A program made the position numbers and the translations under genes. Source: Bacteroidota bacterium (GTDB taxonomy: Bacteria > Bacteroidota > Bacteroidia > Chitinophagales > Chitinophagaceae). Taken from it: a stretch of 12,303 bases of DNA. The DNA lies in assembly GCA_021824855.1 (NCBI GenBank), contig JAKAJX010000227.1, forward strand, positions 1 through 12,303, read 5' to 3'. The notes beneath the pieces are model-generated. The model worked only from the letters and a program-made list of their open reading frames with translations, was not told the origin of the DNA and did not search any database. Positions 1 through 7,934 of the stretch are shown here, piece by piece; positions within the stretch are counted from its first letter, which is position 1; every line of letters starts with the position of its first letter.

Positions 1-1
1 A

Positions 2-1099
2 AAACCATTACCAATTGTTAAACGCGACGAAGAAGGTAATGTATATGATGAAGTAACCGATCCCGAATTTCGATATCGTCAACGCTATGCCGATTTAATT
101 ATTAATCCCAATGTTAAAGAAACTTTTGTTAAACGTACCAAATTAGTAAATACTATTCGTACATTCTTAAATGAACGCGGGGCTTTAGAAGTAGATACAC
201 CTGTATTACAATCTATCCCGGGCGGTGCAGCAGCAAGACCTTTTATTACGCATCATAATGCTTTAGATACACCATTTTATTTGCGTATTGCCAATGAGCT
301 TTATTTAAAAAGATTAATTGTTGGCGGGTTTGATTGGGTATACGAATTCAGCAGAAATTTTAGAAATGAAGGAATGGATAGAACCCATAATCCTGAATTT
401 ACCATTTTAGAATGGTACACTGCTTATAAAGATTATTTCTGGATGATGGAAACAACCGAACAACTATTTGAAAAAGTAGCTATAGCATTACATGGCACAA
501 CCGATGTTATCATTGGCGATACGGTTGTAAGTTTTAAAGCACCATTTAAACGCATTAGTATTTTTGATGCAATTAAAGAAAATACCGGTATTGATATTTC
601 TGATAAAGATGAAGCTGGTTTACGTGAAGTTTGCAAACAATTAAATATTGAAGTTCCCAATAATATTGGCAAAGGAAAATTGATTGATGAAATTTTTGGA
701 GCTACCAGCGAATTTAAATATGTACAACCAACTTTTATTATAGATTATCCGGTAGAAATGAGTCCGCTTACCAAGAAACATCGCAGCAAAGAAGGATTGG
801 TAGAACGTTTTGAATTAATGGTAAATGGAAAAGAAATTGCCAATGCTTATAGCGAACTAAACGATCCAATTGATCAACGAGAACGTTTTGAAGAGCAAGT
901 AAAATTAATGGAACGCGGAGATGAAGAAGCAATGTTTATTGATTATGATTTTTTAAGAGCATTAGAATATGGAATGCCGCCAACCAGTGGAATAGGAATA
1001 GGAATAGATAGATTATGTATGATGATGCTAAATCAACCAAGTATTCAAGATGTATTGTTATTCCCACAAATGCGTCCCGAAAGGTGGAGTGAAGAATAA
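2..1099 (+). CDS. lysS: Lysyl-tRNA synthetase, class II (5' end cut by window edge)
   Basis: This cytoplasmic enzyme charges tRNA-Lys with lysine using ATP. The reading frame is open from base 2, so the start lies outside the window. About 365 codons are visible, which is the class II catalytic core. The N-terminal OB-fold anticodon-binding domain, roughly 140-200 residues in the family, is mostly or wholly missing. Visible landmarks are DPEFRYRQRYADLI near the linker to the core, the motif 1 region (GGAAARPF, then LRIANELYLKRL), motif 2 (FRNEGMDRTHNPEFTILEWY, bases about 359-418) and motif 3 (GIGIGIDRL, bases about 991-1017). The C-terminus LLFPQMRPE is typical of bacterial LysS. The core shows no frameshift or stop and looks functional. 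A hairpin terminator follows about 30 bases after the stop, so the transcript probably ends there. The identification is firm from the motifs. Confidence 0.97.
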   Translation, partial: KPLPIVKRDEEGNVYDEVTDPEFRYRQRYADLIINPNVKETFVKRTKLVNTIRTFLNERGALEVDTPVLQSIPGGAAARPFITHHNALDTPFYLRIANELYLKRLIVGGFDWVYEFSRNFRNEGMDRTHNPEFTILEWYTAYKDYFWMMETTEQLFEKVAIALHGTTDVIIGDTVVSFKAPFKRISIFDAIKENTGIDISDKDEAGLREVCKQLNIEVPNNIGKGKLIDEIFGATSEFKYVQPTFIIDYPVEMSPLTKKHRSKEGLVERFELMVNGKEIANAYSELNDPIDQRERFEEQVKLMERGDEEAMFIDYDFLRALEYGMPPTSGIGIGIDRLCMMMLNQPSIQDVLLFPQMRPERWSEE

Positions 1100-1126
1100 T
1101 TAAACTATCTCAATAACTAACTATAC

Positions 1127-1158
1127 AAGCGATGAAGAACTCATCGCTTTTGTGTTTC
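1127..1158 (+). terminator. Rho-independent terminator after lysS
   Basis: A perfect 9-bp inverted repeat (AAGCGATGA at 1127-1135, TCATCGCTT at 1141-1149) encloses a 5-base loop and is followed by the T-rich tract TTGTGTTTC. It lies 28 bases after the lysS stop on the same strand. The T-run is interrupted by G, so termination may be incomplete. Confidence 0.75.
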
Positions 1159-1230
1159 TATCAACATACATTTAACAAGTATTGCAAATGCCAAATCATT
1201 TTTCTATTTTATTGCTCTAAATAAATAATT

Positions 1231-1602
1231 ATGAACAACACACTCATCTCAAAAATTTCTTTAGTAGTATTTGCACTTGTATTAATTGCCTTTGGTGCAG
1301 GTCATTTTGCTAATGCTTCAAAAATGGAAGGTATGGTTCCTGCTTTTTTACCGGGTGGAGTAATTTGGGTTTATGTAAGTGGCACCGGATTAATGCTGGC
1401 AGCAATAGCGTTCATTAGTAATAAGCAAGTACGTTTAGCAGGTTTTTTATTAGGAATTCTATTATTGATTTTTGTTTTAACTATCCATTTGCCCGGTATG
1501 ATGAATGGAAAAGATGATATGACGAAAATGATGTCTATGACCAATTTATTAAAAGATCTTGCATTAGCTGCTGCTGCTTTTTATATAGGCAGTAAAAATT
1601 AA
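1231..1602 (+). CDS. Small DoxX-like integral membrane protein
   Basis: This is a 123-residue inner-membrane protein with four predicted membrane segments, at about residues 7-27, 45-65, 68-88 and 104-120. The order and spacing fit the DoxX/DoxX-like family. Supporting details are the FGAGHF segment at the end of helix 1, the short loop MVPAFLPGG before helix 2, IHLPGMMNG after helix 3, and the final NLLKDLALAAAAFYIG helix. The family's biochemical role is mostly unknown. A few members are linked to quinone oxidation or to oxidative-stress complexes, but nothing here assigns a substrate. The start ATG has no Shine-Dalgarno motif, only an AT-rich leader. The gene stands alone between the lysS terminator and a bidirectional terminator, so it is probably monocistronic. 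I saw no clear promoter match in the 70 bases upstream. The family call is fairly safe; the function is open. Confidence 0.85.
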   Translation: MNNTLISKISLVVFALVLIAFGAGHFANASKMEGMVPAFLPGGVIWVYVSGTGLMLAAIAFISNKQVRLAGFLLGILLLIFVLTIHLPGMMNGKDDMTKMMSMTNLLKDLALAAAAFYIGSKN

Positions 1603-1617
1603 ATGATTGAATGAATT

Positions 1618-1651
1618 AAAAAAGAGTGCTGATTTTTCAACACTCTTTTTT
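1618..1651. terminator. Bidirectional terminator between convergent genes
   Basis: The outer stem is 11 bp (AAAAAAGAGTG at 1618-1628 with CACTCTTTTTT at 1641-1651). It continues past one mismatch into three more pairs and a TTTT loop. The A-run and T-run flanking the GC-containing core make it a terminator on both strands. It serves the DoxX-like gene ending at 1602 (+) and the amidohydrolase gene ending at 1667 (-). Confidence 0.88.
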
Positions 1652-1666
1652 AAACGAAAAATATTT

Positions 1667-3133
1667 TTAATCTCTGTAATTCAAAGCAGGTTTTCTATCT
1701 CCCAATAATGCTTTGTATTGGTAATCGCCTTTCGCTTTAATAAATTCTTCTTTTGCTTTTTCAATTATTGCCGGAGTTGTAAAAACATCAATAGCTGTTA
1801 AAGCCATAGTTTTAGCAGCAACCATCATTCCCTTGGTTCCTATTTCTGTTCCACCGCAGGCAGTTGCTTGCCAACTATGTGCGGGTGTGCCGGGCACCCA
1901 TGTTGCAGCACGTAATCCAACTGTTGGTGCAGCATAACTTACATCGCCCACATCTGTACTGCCACCGCCGGCATCTTGTTGTATTTTAAGCGGTTTAATA
2001 GTTTCGGCAGATGCAATAGCCGGAGGGGTTGAAACAAAACTGCTTTGTAGTTTTTTAGCAAATGCAATTTCTTCATTAGTATACGTTACTCCGCCAACTT
2101 GTTCTAAATTTTTTTGCATTGTTTCTGCTAAAGTATTATTCAATAACAAATCGTGTGTGCCACCTATAATTTCATAATCCATAGTAGTTTCCGTTCCTAA
2201 TGCAGCGCCATTGGCTGCTTTTACTACTCTTTCAAAAATAGATTGAACCATGTCTCTTTTTGGATGCCTAACATAATAATATACTTCTGCAAAATCGGGA
2301 ACAACATTTGGTGCTTTGCCACCATTGGTTATTACATAATGAATTCTTGTTTCTTGAGGAACATGTTCACGCATCATATTTACCATATAATCCATAGCTT
2401 CTACTGCATCTAATGCAGAGCGACCTTTATCGGGCGAAGCTGCAGCATGAGCAGCAATGCCATGAAAACGAAATTTTGCTGAAGTATTAGCCAAAGCACT
2501 TGTCATGGTTACGCTATTTTCCGAACCGGGATGCCAATGAATTACCACATCTACATCATTAAATAAGCCGGCACGAACCATATAAACTTTACCACTGCCA
2601 CCTTCTTCCGCAGGGCAACCAAATATTTTAATTGTTCCGTTTAATTTTTTTTCATCCATCAACTTTTTTATTTCAATTCCTGCAGCAATACTTGCTGTAC
2701 CAAATAAGTGATGACCGCAGCCATGTCCTGCATTTTTTCCGTTAGATATTTTTTCAGGAACTGCTTGTTGCGATAAACCGGGCAATGCATCAAATTCTGC
2801 CAAAATTGCTACTACCGGCTTTCCATTTCCATAACTTGCAACAAAAGCTGTTGGCATATCTGCAACATTTGCTGTAACCTTAAAACCTGCTTGCTGTAAT
2901 GTTTGTTGTAATAGTGCCGAACTTTTTACTTCTTTATAACCCACTTCGGCATAATCCCATATTTGTAATGCAATATTTTTATAGTTATTATATTGTTCCT
3001 GCAAATTATTAATTGCTTCGAGTTTTACAACTTCATTTGGATTTTGAGTAAGCTTTTTCTTTTGTGCAATTAATAAACTAGGAGTAGTAATAAATATAAA
3101 TGAAAGTAAAATAGTATAAAAAATATTTTTCAT
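1667..3133 (-). CDS. Exported M20-family amidohydrolase (AbgB-like metallopeptidase)
   Basis: This 488-residue protein is a predicted zinc-dependent hydrolase of the M20 peptidase/amidohydrolase family, closest in style to AbgB (p-aminobenzoyl-glutamate hydrolase subunit B). Such enzymes cleave the amide bond of N-acyl amino acids. Visible metal-site and catalytic motifs are AEFDALPG (about 112-119), GHGCGHH with Cys139 and His141, the Glu176-Glu177 pair in CPAEEGG, His199/His201 in IHWHPGS, and a late histidine (His419) in GTPAHS. GGGSTDVGDVS (390-399) is the AbgB-like signature before the C-terminal strand. Residues 1-23 form a signal peptide (basic start, hydrophobic core, LLIA before Gln24), so export to the periplasm is likely. 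Whether it stays soluble is unclear, since no lipobox cysteine is seen. It starts 21 bases after the SDR gene and is probably translated from the same mRNA. Its substrate cannot be told from the sequence, and partnership with an AbgA-like subunit is not evident. Confidence 0.9.
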   Translation of the reverse strand: MKNIFYTILLSFIFITTPSLLIAQKKKLTQNPNEVVKLEAINNLQEQYNNYKNIALQIWDYAEVGYKEVKSSALLQQTLQQAGFKVTANVADMPTAFVASYGNGKPVVAILAEFDALPGLSQQAVPEKISNGKNAGHGCGHHLFGTASIAAGIEIKKLMDEKKLNGTIKIFGCPAEEGGSGKVYMVRAGLFNDVDVVIHWHPGSENSVTMTSALANTSAKFRFHGIAAHAAASPDKGRSALDAVEAMDYMVNMMREHVPQETRIHYVITNGGKAPNVVPDFAEVYYYVRHPKRDMVQSIFERVVKAANGAALGTETTMDYEIIGGTHDLLLNNTLAETMQKNLEQVGGVTYTNEEIAFAKKLQSSFVSTPPAIASAETIKPLKIQQDAGGGSTDVGDVSYAAPTVGLRAATWVPGTPAHSWQATACGGTEIGTKGMMVAAKTMALTAIDVFTTPAIIEKAKEEFIKAKGDYQYKALLGDRKPALNYRD

Positions 3134-3154
3134 TTTATTGTAAATTGAAATGAA

Positions 3155-3973
3155 TTAAACAAACAAATCTTTGTATAGTTGCGCATCTTTTACTACCGAA
3201 TATTTTGATAAATCGGTGATTCCTTCTTTTGCCAAAACTTCTTCATCAAGAAAAGTATTACCGGTATATTCCAAATTTTCTTTACTCAAAATAAAATAAG
3301 CAGCATCGGCTAAAATATCAACTGTACGGCTCATTTTGGCCAGCATTTCTCCTCCTAAAATATTTCTAACAGCCGCAGTGTCAATAGTGGTTACAGGCCA
3401 TAGTGCATTCGATGCAATTTTACTGTTTTTAAATTCTTCGGCCCAACCTAATGCCATCATGCTCATATTAAATTTGCTCATGGTATATGCCACATGCGAG
3501 CCCAACCATTTTGGAATAATATTAATTGGCGGAGATAAAGTAAGAATATGTGCGTTGGAAGATTTTTTTAAATAGGGAATAGCGTGTTTGGTAAATAAAA
3601 ATGTACCTCTAACATTAATGCTGTGCATCAAATCAAATCGCTTCGATTCGGTTTGTTCGGTGCCGCTTAAATTAATGGCAGACGCATTGTTAATTACAAT
3701 ATCAATTCCTCCAAACTTTTCTACGGCTTGTTGTACTACATGTTGTATCTGATCTTCAAAACGAATATCGGTTTGTACTGCTAAGGCTTTACCACCTGCT
3801 GCTTCTATTTCTGCTGCTGCAGAATAAATAGTACCACCTAATTTAGGATTTTCTTCGGTGCTTTTTGCGGCAATAACAATATTGGCTCCGTTACTTGCCA
3901 ATTTTATTGCAATAGCTTTGCCAATGCCTCTGGTAGCACCGCTAATTAATACTGTTTTATTTGTAAAATGCAT
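3155..3973 (-). CDS. Short-chain dehydrogenase/reductase, HSDL2-like
   Basis: This is a 272-residue NAD(P)-dependent oxidoreductase with a classical Rossmann fold. The cofactor loop SGATRGIG is at 11-18, NNAS begins at Asn95, the catalytic serine is Ser147 in LTLSPP, and the Tyr163-x3-Lys167 pair is in YTMSK. The sequence around the active site (LSPPIN, then WLGSHVAYTMSKFNMSM) and the later NALWPVTTIDTAAVRN resemble the hydroxysteroid-dehydrogenase-like 2 (HSDL2) subgroup. The SCP2 sterol-carrier domain found at the C-terminus of animal HSDL2 is absent, and the protein ends soon after the SDR domain, as bacterial members usually do. No signal peptide is present, so it is cytoplasmic. The substrate is not known; lipid-like carbonyl compounds are a guess from the subgroup name. 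The gene lies 76 bases after gmk and 21 bases before the amidohydrolase gene. The start ATG has no Shine-Dalgarno motif, and a possible Bacteroidota promoter lies just upstream. Confidence 0.92.
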   Translation of the reverse strand: MHFTNKTVLISGATRGIGKAIAIKLASNGANIVIAAKSTEENPKLGGTIYSAAAEIEAAGGKALAVQTDIRFEDQIQHVVQQAVEKFGGIDIVINNASAINLSGTEQTESKRFDLMHSINVRGTFLFTKHAIPYLKKSSNAHILTLSPPINIIPKWLGSHVAYTMSKFNMSMMALGWAEEFKNSKIASNALWPVTTIDTAAVRNILGGEMLAKMSRTVDILADAAYFILSKENLEYTGNTFLDEEVLAKEGITDLSKYSVVKDAQLYKDLFV

Positions 3974-3991
3974 AAGCTTATAGTTATTGAA

Positions 3992-4022
3992 TGAAGTTAT
4001 AAGTTATAACTGAGAGAACAAA
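3992..4022 (-). promoter_or_regulatory. Possible Bacteroidota-type promoter for the SDR-amidohydrolase pair
   Basis: On the minus strand a TTTG (-33-like, 4022-4019) is followed after 19 bases by TAACTTCA (3999-3992). The latter matches four of the six fixed positions of the Bacteroidota -7 element TAnnTTTG. This would put transcription start about 10-15 bases before the SDR start codon. The -7 match is imperfect in AT-rich DNA, so this is a weak call. The gene could also be read through from gmk. Confidence 0.3.
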
Positions 4023-4049
4023 AGTCAATTTTTGGCTAAACTATTTTTG

Positions 4050-4619
4050 TTATTGCCAGTTTAAAAACTTTTTAATAACCAATTCTGTTTGCTCGCAAGC
4101 AGTTTGTAATTTTTCATTTATAATACTAGTAGTAAAATAATCTTTAAATGATAATTCGTAATTGGCTTTATTTAAACGGGTAGTGAGCGAATCGGCTGTT
4201 TCGGTTCCTCTACTTTCCAATCTCTTTTTTAATTCATTAATACTCGGTGGTTCTATAAAAATAGATAAGGAATTATTTTTGTATTGTTGTTGCACATGAA
4301 TAGCACCTTTAACATCAATATCTAATAAAGGCGTTTTTCCTTCATTCCATATTCTTTCAATTTCGCTTTTTAAAGTGCCATAATATTTTCCTTGATACAC
4401 CATTTCCCATTCTATAAATGCATCTTCTTTAATTTTTTCTTGAAACATTTCTTCGTTGATAAAATAATAATCAACGCCCTCTCTCTCAAAATCTCTTGCT
4501 TTACGTGTTGTAGCCGAAACGGAAAAACATAGTAAAGGATATTTATTGAGCAAATAGTGTGTAATTGATGTTTTGCCTGCACCCGATGGGGCTGTAATAA
4601 TAATTAGTTTTTTGTGCAT
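4050..4619 (-). CDS. gmk: Guanylate kinase
   Basis: This cytoplasmic enzyme phosphorylates GMP to GDP with ATP, a required step in GTP, dGTP and nucleotide-signal synthesis. With the start at 4619 it is 189 residues long, matching the family. The P-loop APSGAGKTS lies at about residues 9-17. The GMP-binding region follows with SVSATTRKAR and EREGVDYYFI, then FIEWEMVYQGKYYGT and the LDIDVKGA strand. The lid has the segment SRGTETADSLTTRLNKA. An in-frame ATG seven codons upstream (4640) would add MLLICNC, but guanylate kinases normally begin within a few residues of the first strand, so the inner ATG (MHKKLIIITAPSG) is preferred. The gene diverges from the AAA+/Fis regulator gene, with about 170 bases between the chosen starts. 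No strong terminator follows, so read-through into the SDR gene is possible. Confidence 0.96.
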   Translation of the reverse strand: MHKKLIIITAPSGAGKTSITHYLLNKYPLLCFSVSATTRKARDFEREGVDYYFINEEMFQEKIKEDAFIEWEMVYQGKYYGTLKSEIERIWNEGKTPLLDIDVKGAIHVQQQYKNNSLSIFIEPPSINELKKRLESRGTETADSLTTRLNKANYELSFKDYFTTSIINEKLQTACEQTELVIKKFLNWQ

Positions 4620-4790
4620 ACAATTACAAATTAACAGCAAAATATTACAAACTAAAAAAACGATTAACTAAAATGTAATTTTGTTGTATAGTTAAGTATT
4701 GAGTTGTTGAGTAGAATGAAATGAAATAGCCAATAACAGCATTAACACCAATCGTACATCAATTATTTTTTATTAAAAGCAACAAATAAA

Positions 4791-5780
4791 ATGCAGATTC
4801 AAGAAAATAAGTATCCGATAGAATGGCAATTGAATGCTCGTTATTCCTTTGATTCCATTATTGGACAATCGGTTTTACTACAACAAGCTGTTCAATTGGC
4901 TAAAACAGTTGCATTTACCGATGATGCTGTTTTGTTATTGGGAGAAAAAGGAACCGGAAAAAAGTTATTTGCACAAGCTATTCATAACAATAGTAAGCAA
5001 TTGGGTAAACCTTTTTTGCAATTAAATTGCTTTGAGCATAGTAAAGAAATAATAGAAAGCGGAATATTTGAAAATAAAACAGCCTCTTTTAATACACTAA
5101 TAAAAGATAAAAAAGAGATAAGTGAAGAAATTGAAAATGGAACTTTGTTGTTAAATGAAATTGGAAGAATGCCAATGCAACTTCAATTTAAATTATTAGA
5201 ACTATTAGCCGATAATGAAAATAAAACAAATAAAAAAGATGCTTTACAACCCTACAAAAAAATAAGAATTATTGCAGCTACTGATAGTAGTTTAACCAAT
5301 GACGTAGCCGAAGGAAAATTTAATGAAGAATTATTTAAAATGTTAAGTAAGGTTACTATAGCATTGCCAACCTTAAATGAAAGAAAAGAAGATATACTGT
5401 TACTTGTTCAGGAATTTATGTGGTTGTTTTCTGCTAAAATGAATAAAAAAGTACTGTATATACAGGATGAATGTATGCATTGTTTCGAAAATTATCATTG
5501 GAAAGGCAATGTTCGAGAACTTAAAAATATTATTGAACGGGCTATTATTTTGGCCGAAGGGAATGAAATACAATTGCAACACTTACCCATAGAAGTACAA
5601 ATTGATAATACCGAATATGCCAATAATTCATCAGTTTATAATATAGTTGCAATGGAGCGTTGGCATATTCAGCGAGTGCTGCATTATGCCAAAGGCAATA
5701 AAGCAGAAACGGCTAAATTGCTGAATATTGGGTTAAGTACTTTGTACAGAAAAATAGAAGAATATCATTTACAGTATTAA
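4791..5780 (+). CDS. Sigma-54-activator-like AAA+/Fis regulator with degenerate catalytic motifs
   Basis: This 329-residue protein has the layout of a bacterial enhancer-binding protein without a sensory domain: about 20 leading residues, a AAA+ domain (about 21-255) and a C-terminal Fis-type helix-turn-helix (about 286-326, AETAKLLNIGLSTLYRKI). The Walker A motif GEKGTGKK (51-58), the sensor I-like region RIIAATD (159-165) and WKGNVREL with sensor II Arg242 are kept, so nucleotide binding is plausible. Several key features differ from the family. The GAFTGA loop that contacts sigma-54 reads ASFNTL at 98-103. The Walker B aspartate is Asn122 in LLLNEIG. Both arginine-finger positions in the usual FRxDLYYRL segment are Asn178 and Met184. 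It is therefore probably not a conventional sigma-54 activator, and may instead be a DNA-binding repressor, a sigma-70-type regulator or a partner subunit. kup follows on the same strand after 183 bases. The reading frame is intact, with no sign of decay. Confidence 0.88.
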   Translation: MQIQENKYPIEWQLNARYSFDSIIGQSVLLQQAVQLAKTVAFTDDAVLLLGEKGTGKKLFAQAIHNNSKQLGKPFLQLNCFEHSKEIIESGIFENKTASFNTLIKDKKEISEEIENGTLLLNEIGRMPMQLQFKLLELLADNENKTNKKDALQPYKKIRIIAATDSSLTNDVAEGKFNEELFKMLSKVTIALPTLNERKEDILLLVQEFMWLFSAKMNKKVLYIQDECMHCFENYHWKGNVRELKNIIERAIILAEGNEIQLQHLPIEVQIDNTEYANNSSVYNIVAMERWHIQRVLHYAKGNKAETAKLLNIGLSTLYRKIEEYHLQY

Positions 5781-5963
5781 TGCAGTATTTCAACTGTAGC
5801 AATAGAATATTTTTTTGTTTAAAAAAAAATATGCTTAATCTGGTTAATTATATACTTTATTTTTCACAAATGCAACTAGCACTTACATTTGCCTTTTAAC
5901 TAACTATAGTTTGTGGACTGAGATAGGATAGTAGTTAAGATATTTTAGAAAAAATAGCAAAGC

Positions 5964-7934
5964 ATGCAATCGAATCATCTTAAAAAAGTAACTGCAGCAG
6001 GACTTTTAATTACCCTTGGAATTATTTTTGGAGATATTGGTACATCACCGTTATATGTTTTTAAATCAATTGTTGGAGAGCATCCCATTTCCGAGCAATT
6101 AGTATATGGAGGAATTTCTTGTGTTTTTTGGACATTAACCTTGCAAACTACTTTTAAATATATTGTACTTACCCTTCAAGCGGATAATAATGGAGAAGGT
6201 GGTATTTTTTCTTTATACGCTTTAGTTTGGCGATATAGGCATTGGTTATATTTTCCTGCAATTTTAGGAGCTGCAACCTTATTGGCTGATGGTATTATTA
6301 CTCCGCCAATTTCGGTAGCATCTGCCATTGAAGGGTTAAATGGTGTGAATGGATTAGAGCATATTATTATTCCGGGAAATGCATTAACAATAGGTATTGT
6401 AATTGGTATTATTTCACTTTTATTTTTCTTTCAACAATTTGGTACAAAAATCGTTGGCAGCTCTTTTGGTCCAATTATGCTTATTTGGTTTAGTATGATA
6501 ATGATTTTAGGAATTATTCAAATAACCAATTATCCTTCCATTTTAGCAGCGTTTAATCCTAAATATGCTATTGACTTGCTTATTAACTATCCTCATGGAT
6601 TTTGGTTATTAGGAGCTGTATTTTTATGTACTACAGGGGCAGAAGCTTTGTATAGCGATTTAGGGCATTGCGGTAAAAAAAATATTCAAGTAAGTTGGAT
6701 TTTTATAAAAATTGCTTTGATTGCAAATTATTTTGGACAAGCAGCTTGGTTATTGCATAGTAAAATAGCGGTATTAGGAAACTTAAATCCTTTTTACGAA
6801 ATAATGCCTGATTGGTTTTTACTTATTGGTGTTATTATAGCAACAGCTGCTACCATTATTGCAAGTCAGGCTTTAATAAGCGGCTCATTTACATTAATTA
6901 GCGAAGCAGTAAGTTTAAATTTTTGGCCCCGCATTACAATCAAATATCCTACCGATGTAAGAGGGCAAATCTATATTCCAAGTATAAACTGGATTTTATG
7001 GTTAGGCTGTGTTGGTATGATGTTATATTTTAAAGATTCGAGCAAAATGGAAGCTGCTTATGGGTTTTCAATTACAGTAGCAATGCTTATGACTACCATG
7101 CTAATGTACTATTACATGAAGTTTGTACGGAAATGGCCAATGATACTTATTGTGTCTATTTTATTAATCTTTTTAACCGTTGAAGTTTCATTTTTTATTG
7201 CCAATGTTGCAAAAATTAAACAAAGATGGATGTTCTTAGTGTTTGAATTTGCTTTAGTATTTGTAATGTATATATGGTACAAGGCTCGAAAAATTACAAA
7301 TCGGTTTTTACAATTTGAACCATTAGCCGATGATATTGAAGAGCTAAAAAAATTAAGTACAGCAACAATGGTTCCTAAATATGCAACACATTTGGTTTAT
7401 CTAACAAAAGCAAATAATAAACGTAGTATAGAAAAAAGAATTATTGAATCTATTTTAGGAAAACGACCAAAACGAGCCGATGTATATTGGTTTGTACATA
7501 TAGATAGAACAGACGATCCGTATACATTGGAATATTCTTTCGATACTATTGTACCTAATAAAATTATGCGAATAGATTTTAAATTAGGTTTTCGTGTGCA
7601 ACCTCGCATTAGTATTTATTTCAGAAAAGTGTTAAAAGAATTGCTCGATAAAGGCGATATTAAAATTGAAAATACCGATATAGTTCCTCAACGGTATAAA
7701 TTGGATGTAAATGCCGATATTAAATATGTAATTATTCAACGATTCTTATCTGTAGAAAATGAATTCTCTGTTCGAGAAGATTTTATCCTTAATTCTTATT
7801 TTACAATAAATAGATGGGCATTAACTGATAAAAAAGCTTTTGGTTTAGATATTAATAATACAGAAATTGAACTAACGCCGCTGTTGGTGTCGCCACCACA
7901 TGAAATACACTTAAAGCGTATGGATATTGCTTAA
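5964..7934 (+). CDS. kup: KUP-family potassium uptake transporter
   Basis: This inner-membrane potassium transporter of the KUP/HAK/KT family is thought to work as a K+/H+ symporter. It has 656 residues, slightly longer than the E. coli protein (622). The family signature GDIGTSPLYVF (23-33) is in the first helix. NNGEGGIFSLYAL (75-87) and LADGIITPPISVASAIEGL (107-125) follow, with acidic residues Asp24, Asp109 and Glu123 at positions where the family carries important charges. GAEALYSDLGHCG marks helix 6 and its following loop. About twelve hydrophobic segments fill residues 10-440. The rest is a soluble cytoplasmic tail, including VYWFVHIDRTDDPYTLEYSF. The start ATG gives the expected short cytoplasmic N-terminus (MQSNHLKKVTAAG). 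It lies downstream of the AAA+/Fis gene with a 183-base gap, long enough for its own promoter. I found no c-di-AMP riboswitch-like structure in that gap. Confidence 0.97.
   Translation: MQSNHLKKVTAAGLLITLGIIFGDIGTSPLYVFKSIVGEHPISEQLVYGGISCVFWTLTLQTTFKYIVLTLQADNNGEGGIFSLYALVWRYRHWLYFPAILGAATLLADGIITPPISVASAIEGLNGVNGLEHIIIPGNALTIGIVIGIISLLFFFQQFGTKIVGSSFGPIMLIWFSMIMILGIIQITNYPSILAAFNPKYAIDLLINYPHGFWLLGAVFLCTTGAEALYSDLGHCGKKNIQVSWIFIKIALIANYFGQAAWLLHSKIAVLGNLNPFYEIMPDWFLLIGVIIATAATIIASQALISGSFTLISEAVSLNFWPRITIKYPTDVRGQIYIPSINWILWLGCVGMMLYFKDSSKMEAAYGFSITVAMLMTTMLMYYYMKFVRKWPMILIVSILLIFLTVEVSFFIANVAKIKQRWMFLVFEFALVFVMYIWYKARKITNRFLQFEPLADDIEELKKLSTATMVPKYATHLVYLTKANNKRSIEKRIIESILGKRPKRADVYWFVHIDRTDDPYTLEYSFDTIVPNKIMRIDFKLGFRVQPRISIYFRKVLKELLDKGDIKIENTDIVPQRYKLDVNADIKYVIIQRFLSVENEFSVREDFILNSYFTINRWALTDKKAFGLDINNTEIELTPLLVSPPHEIHLKRMDIA

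Noticed and set aside
4620..4640. A longer gmk start seven codons upstream (MLLICNC extension).
   Set aside because: The extension is unlike guanylate kinase N-termini, while the inner ATG sits right before the first strand and P-loop.
5807..5832. A 10-bp AT-only hairpin (ATATTTTTTT with AAAAAAATAT) after the AAA+/Fis gene, considered as a terminator.
   Set aside because: The stem has no GC pair and no T-run follows it; such palindromes arise by chance in AT-rich spacers.
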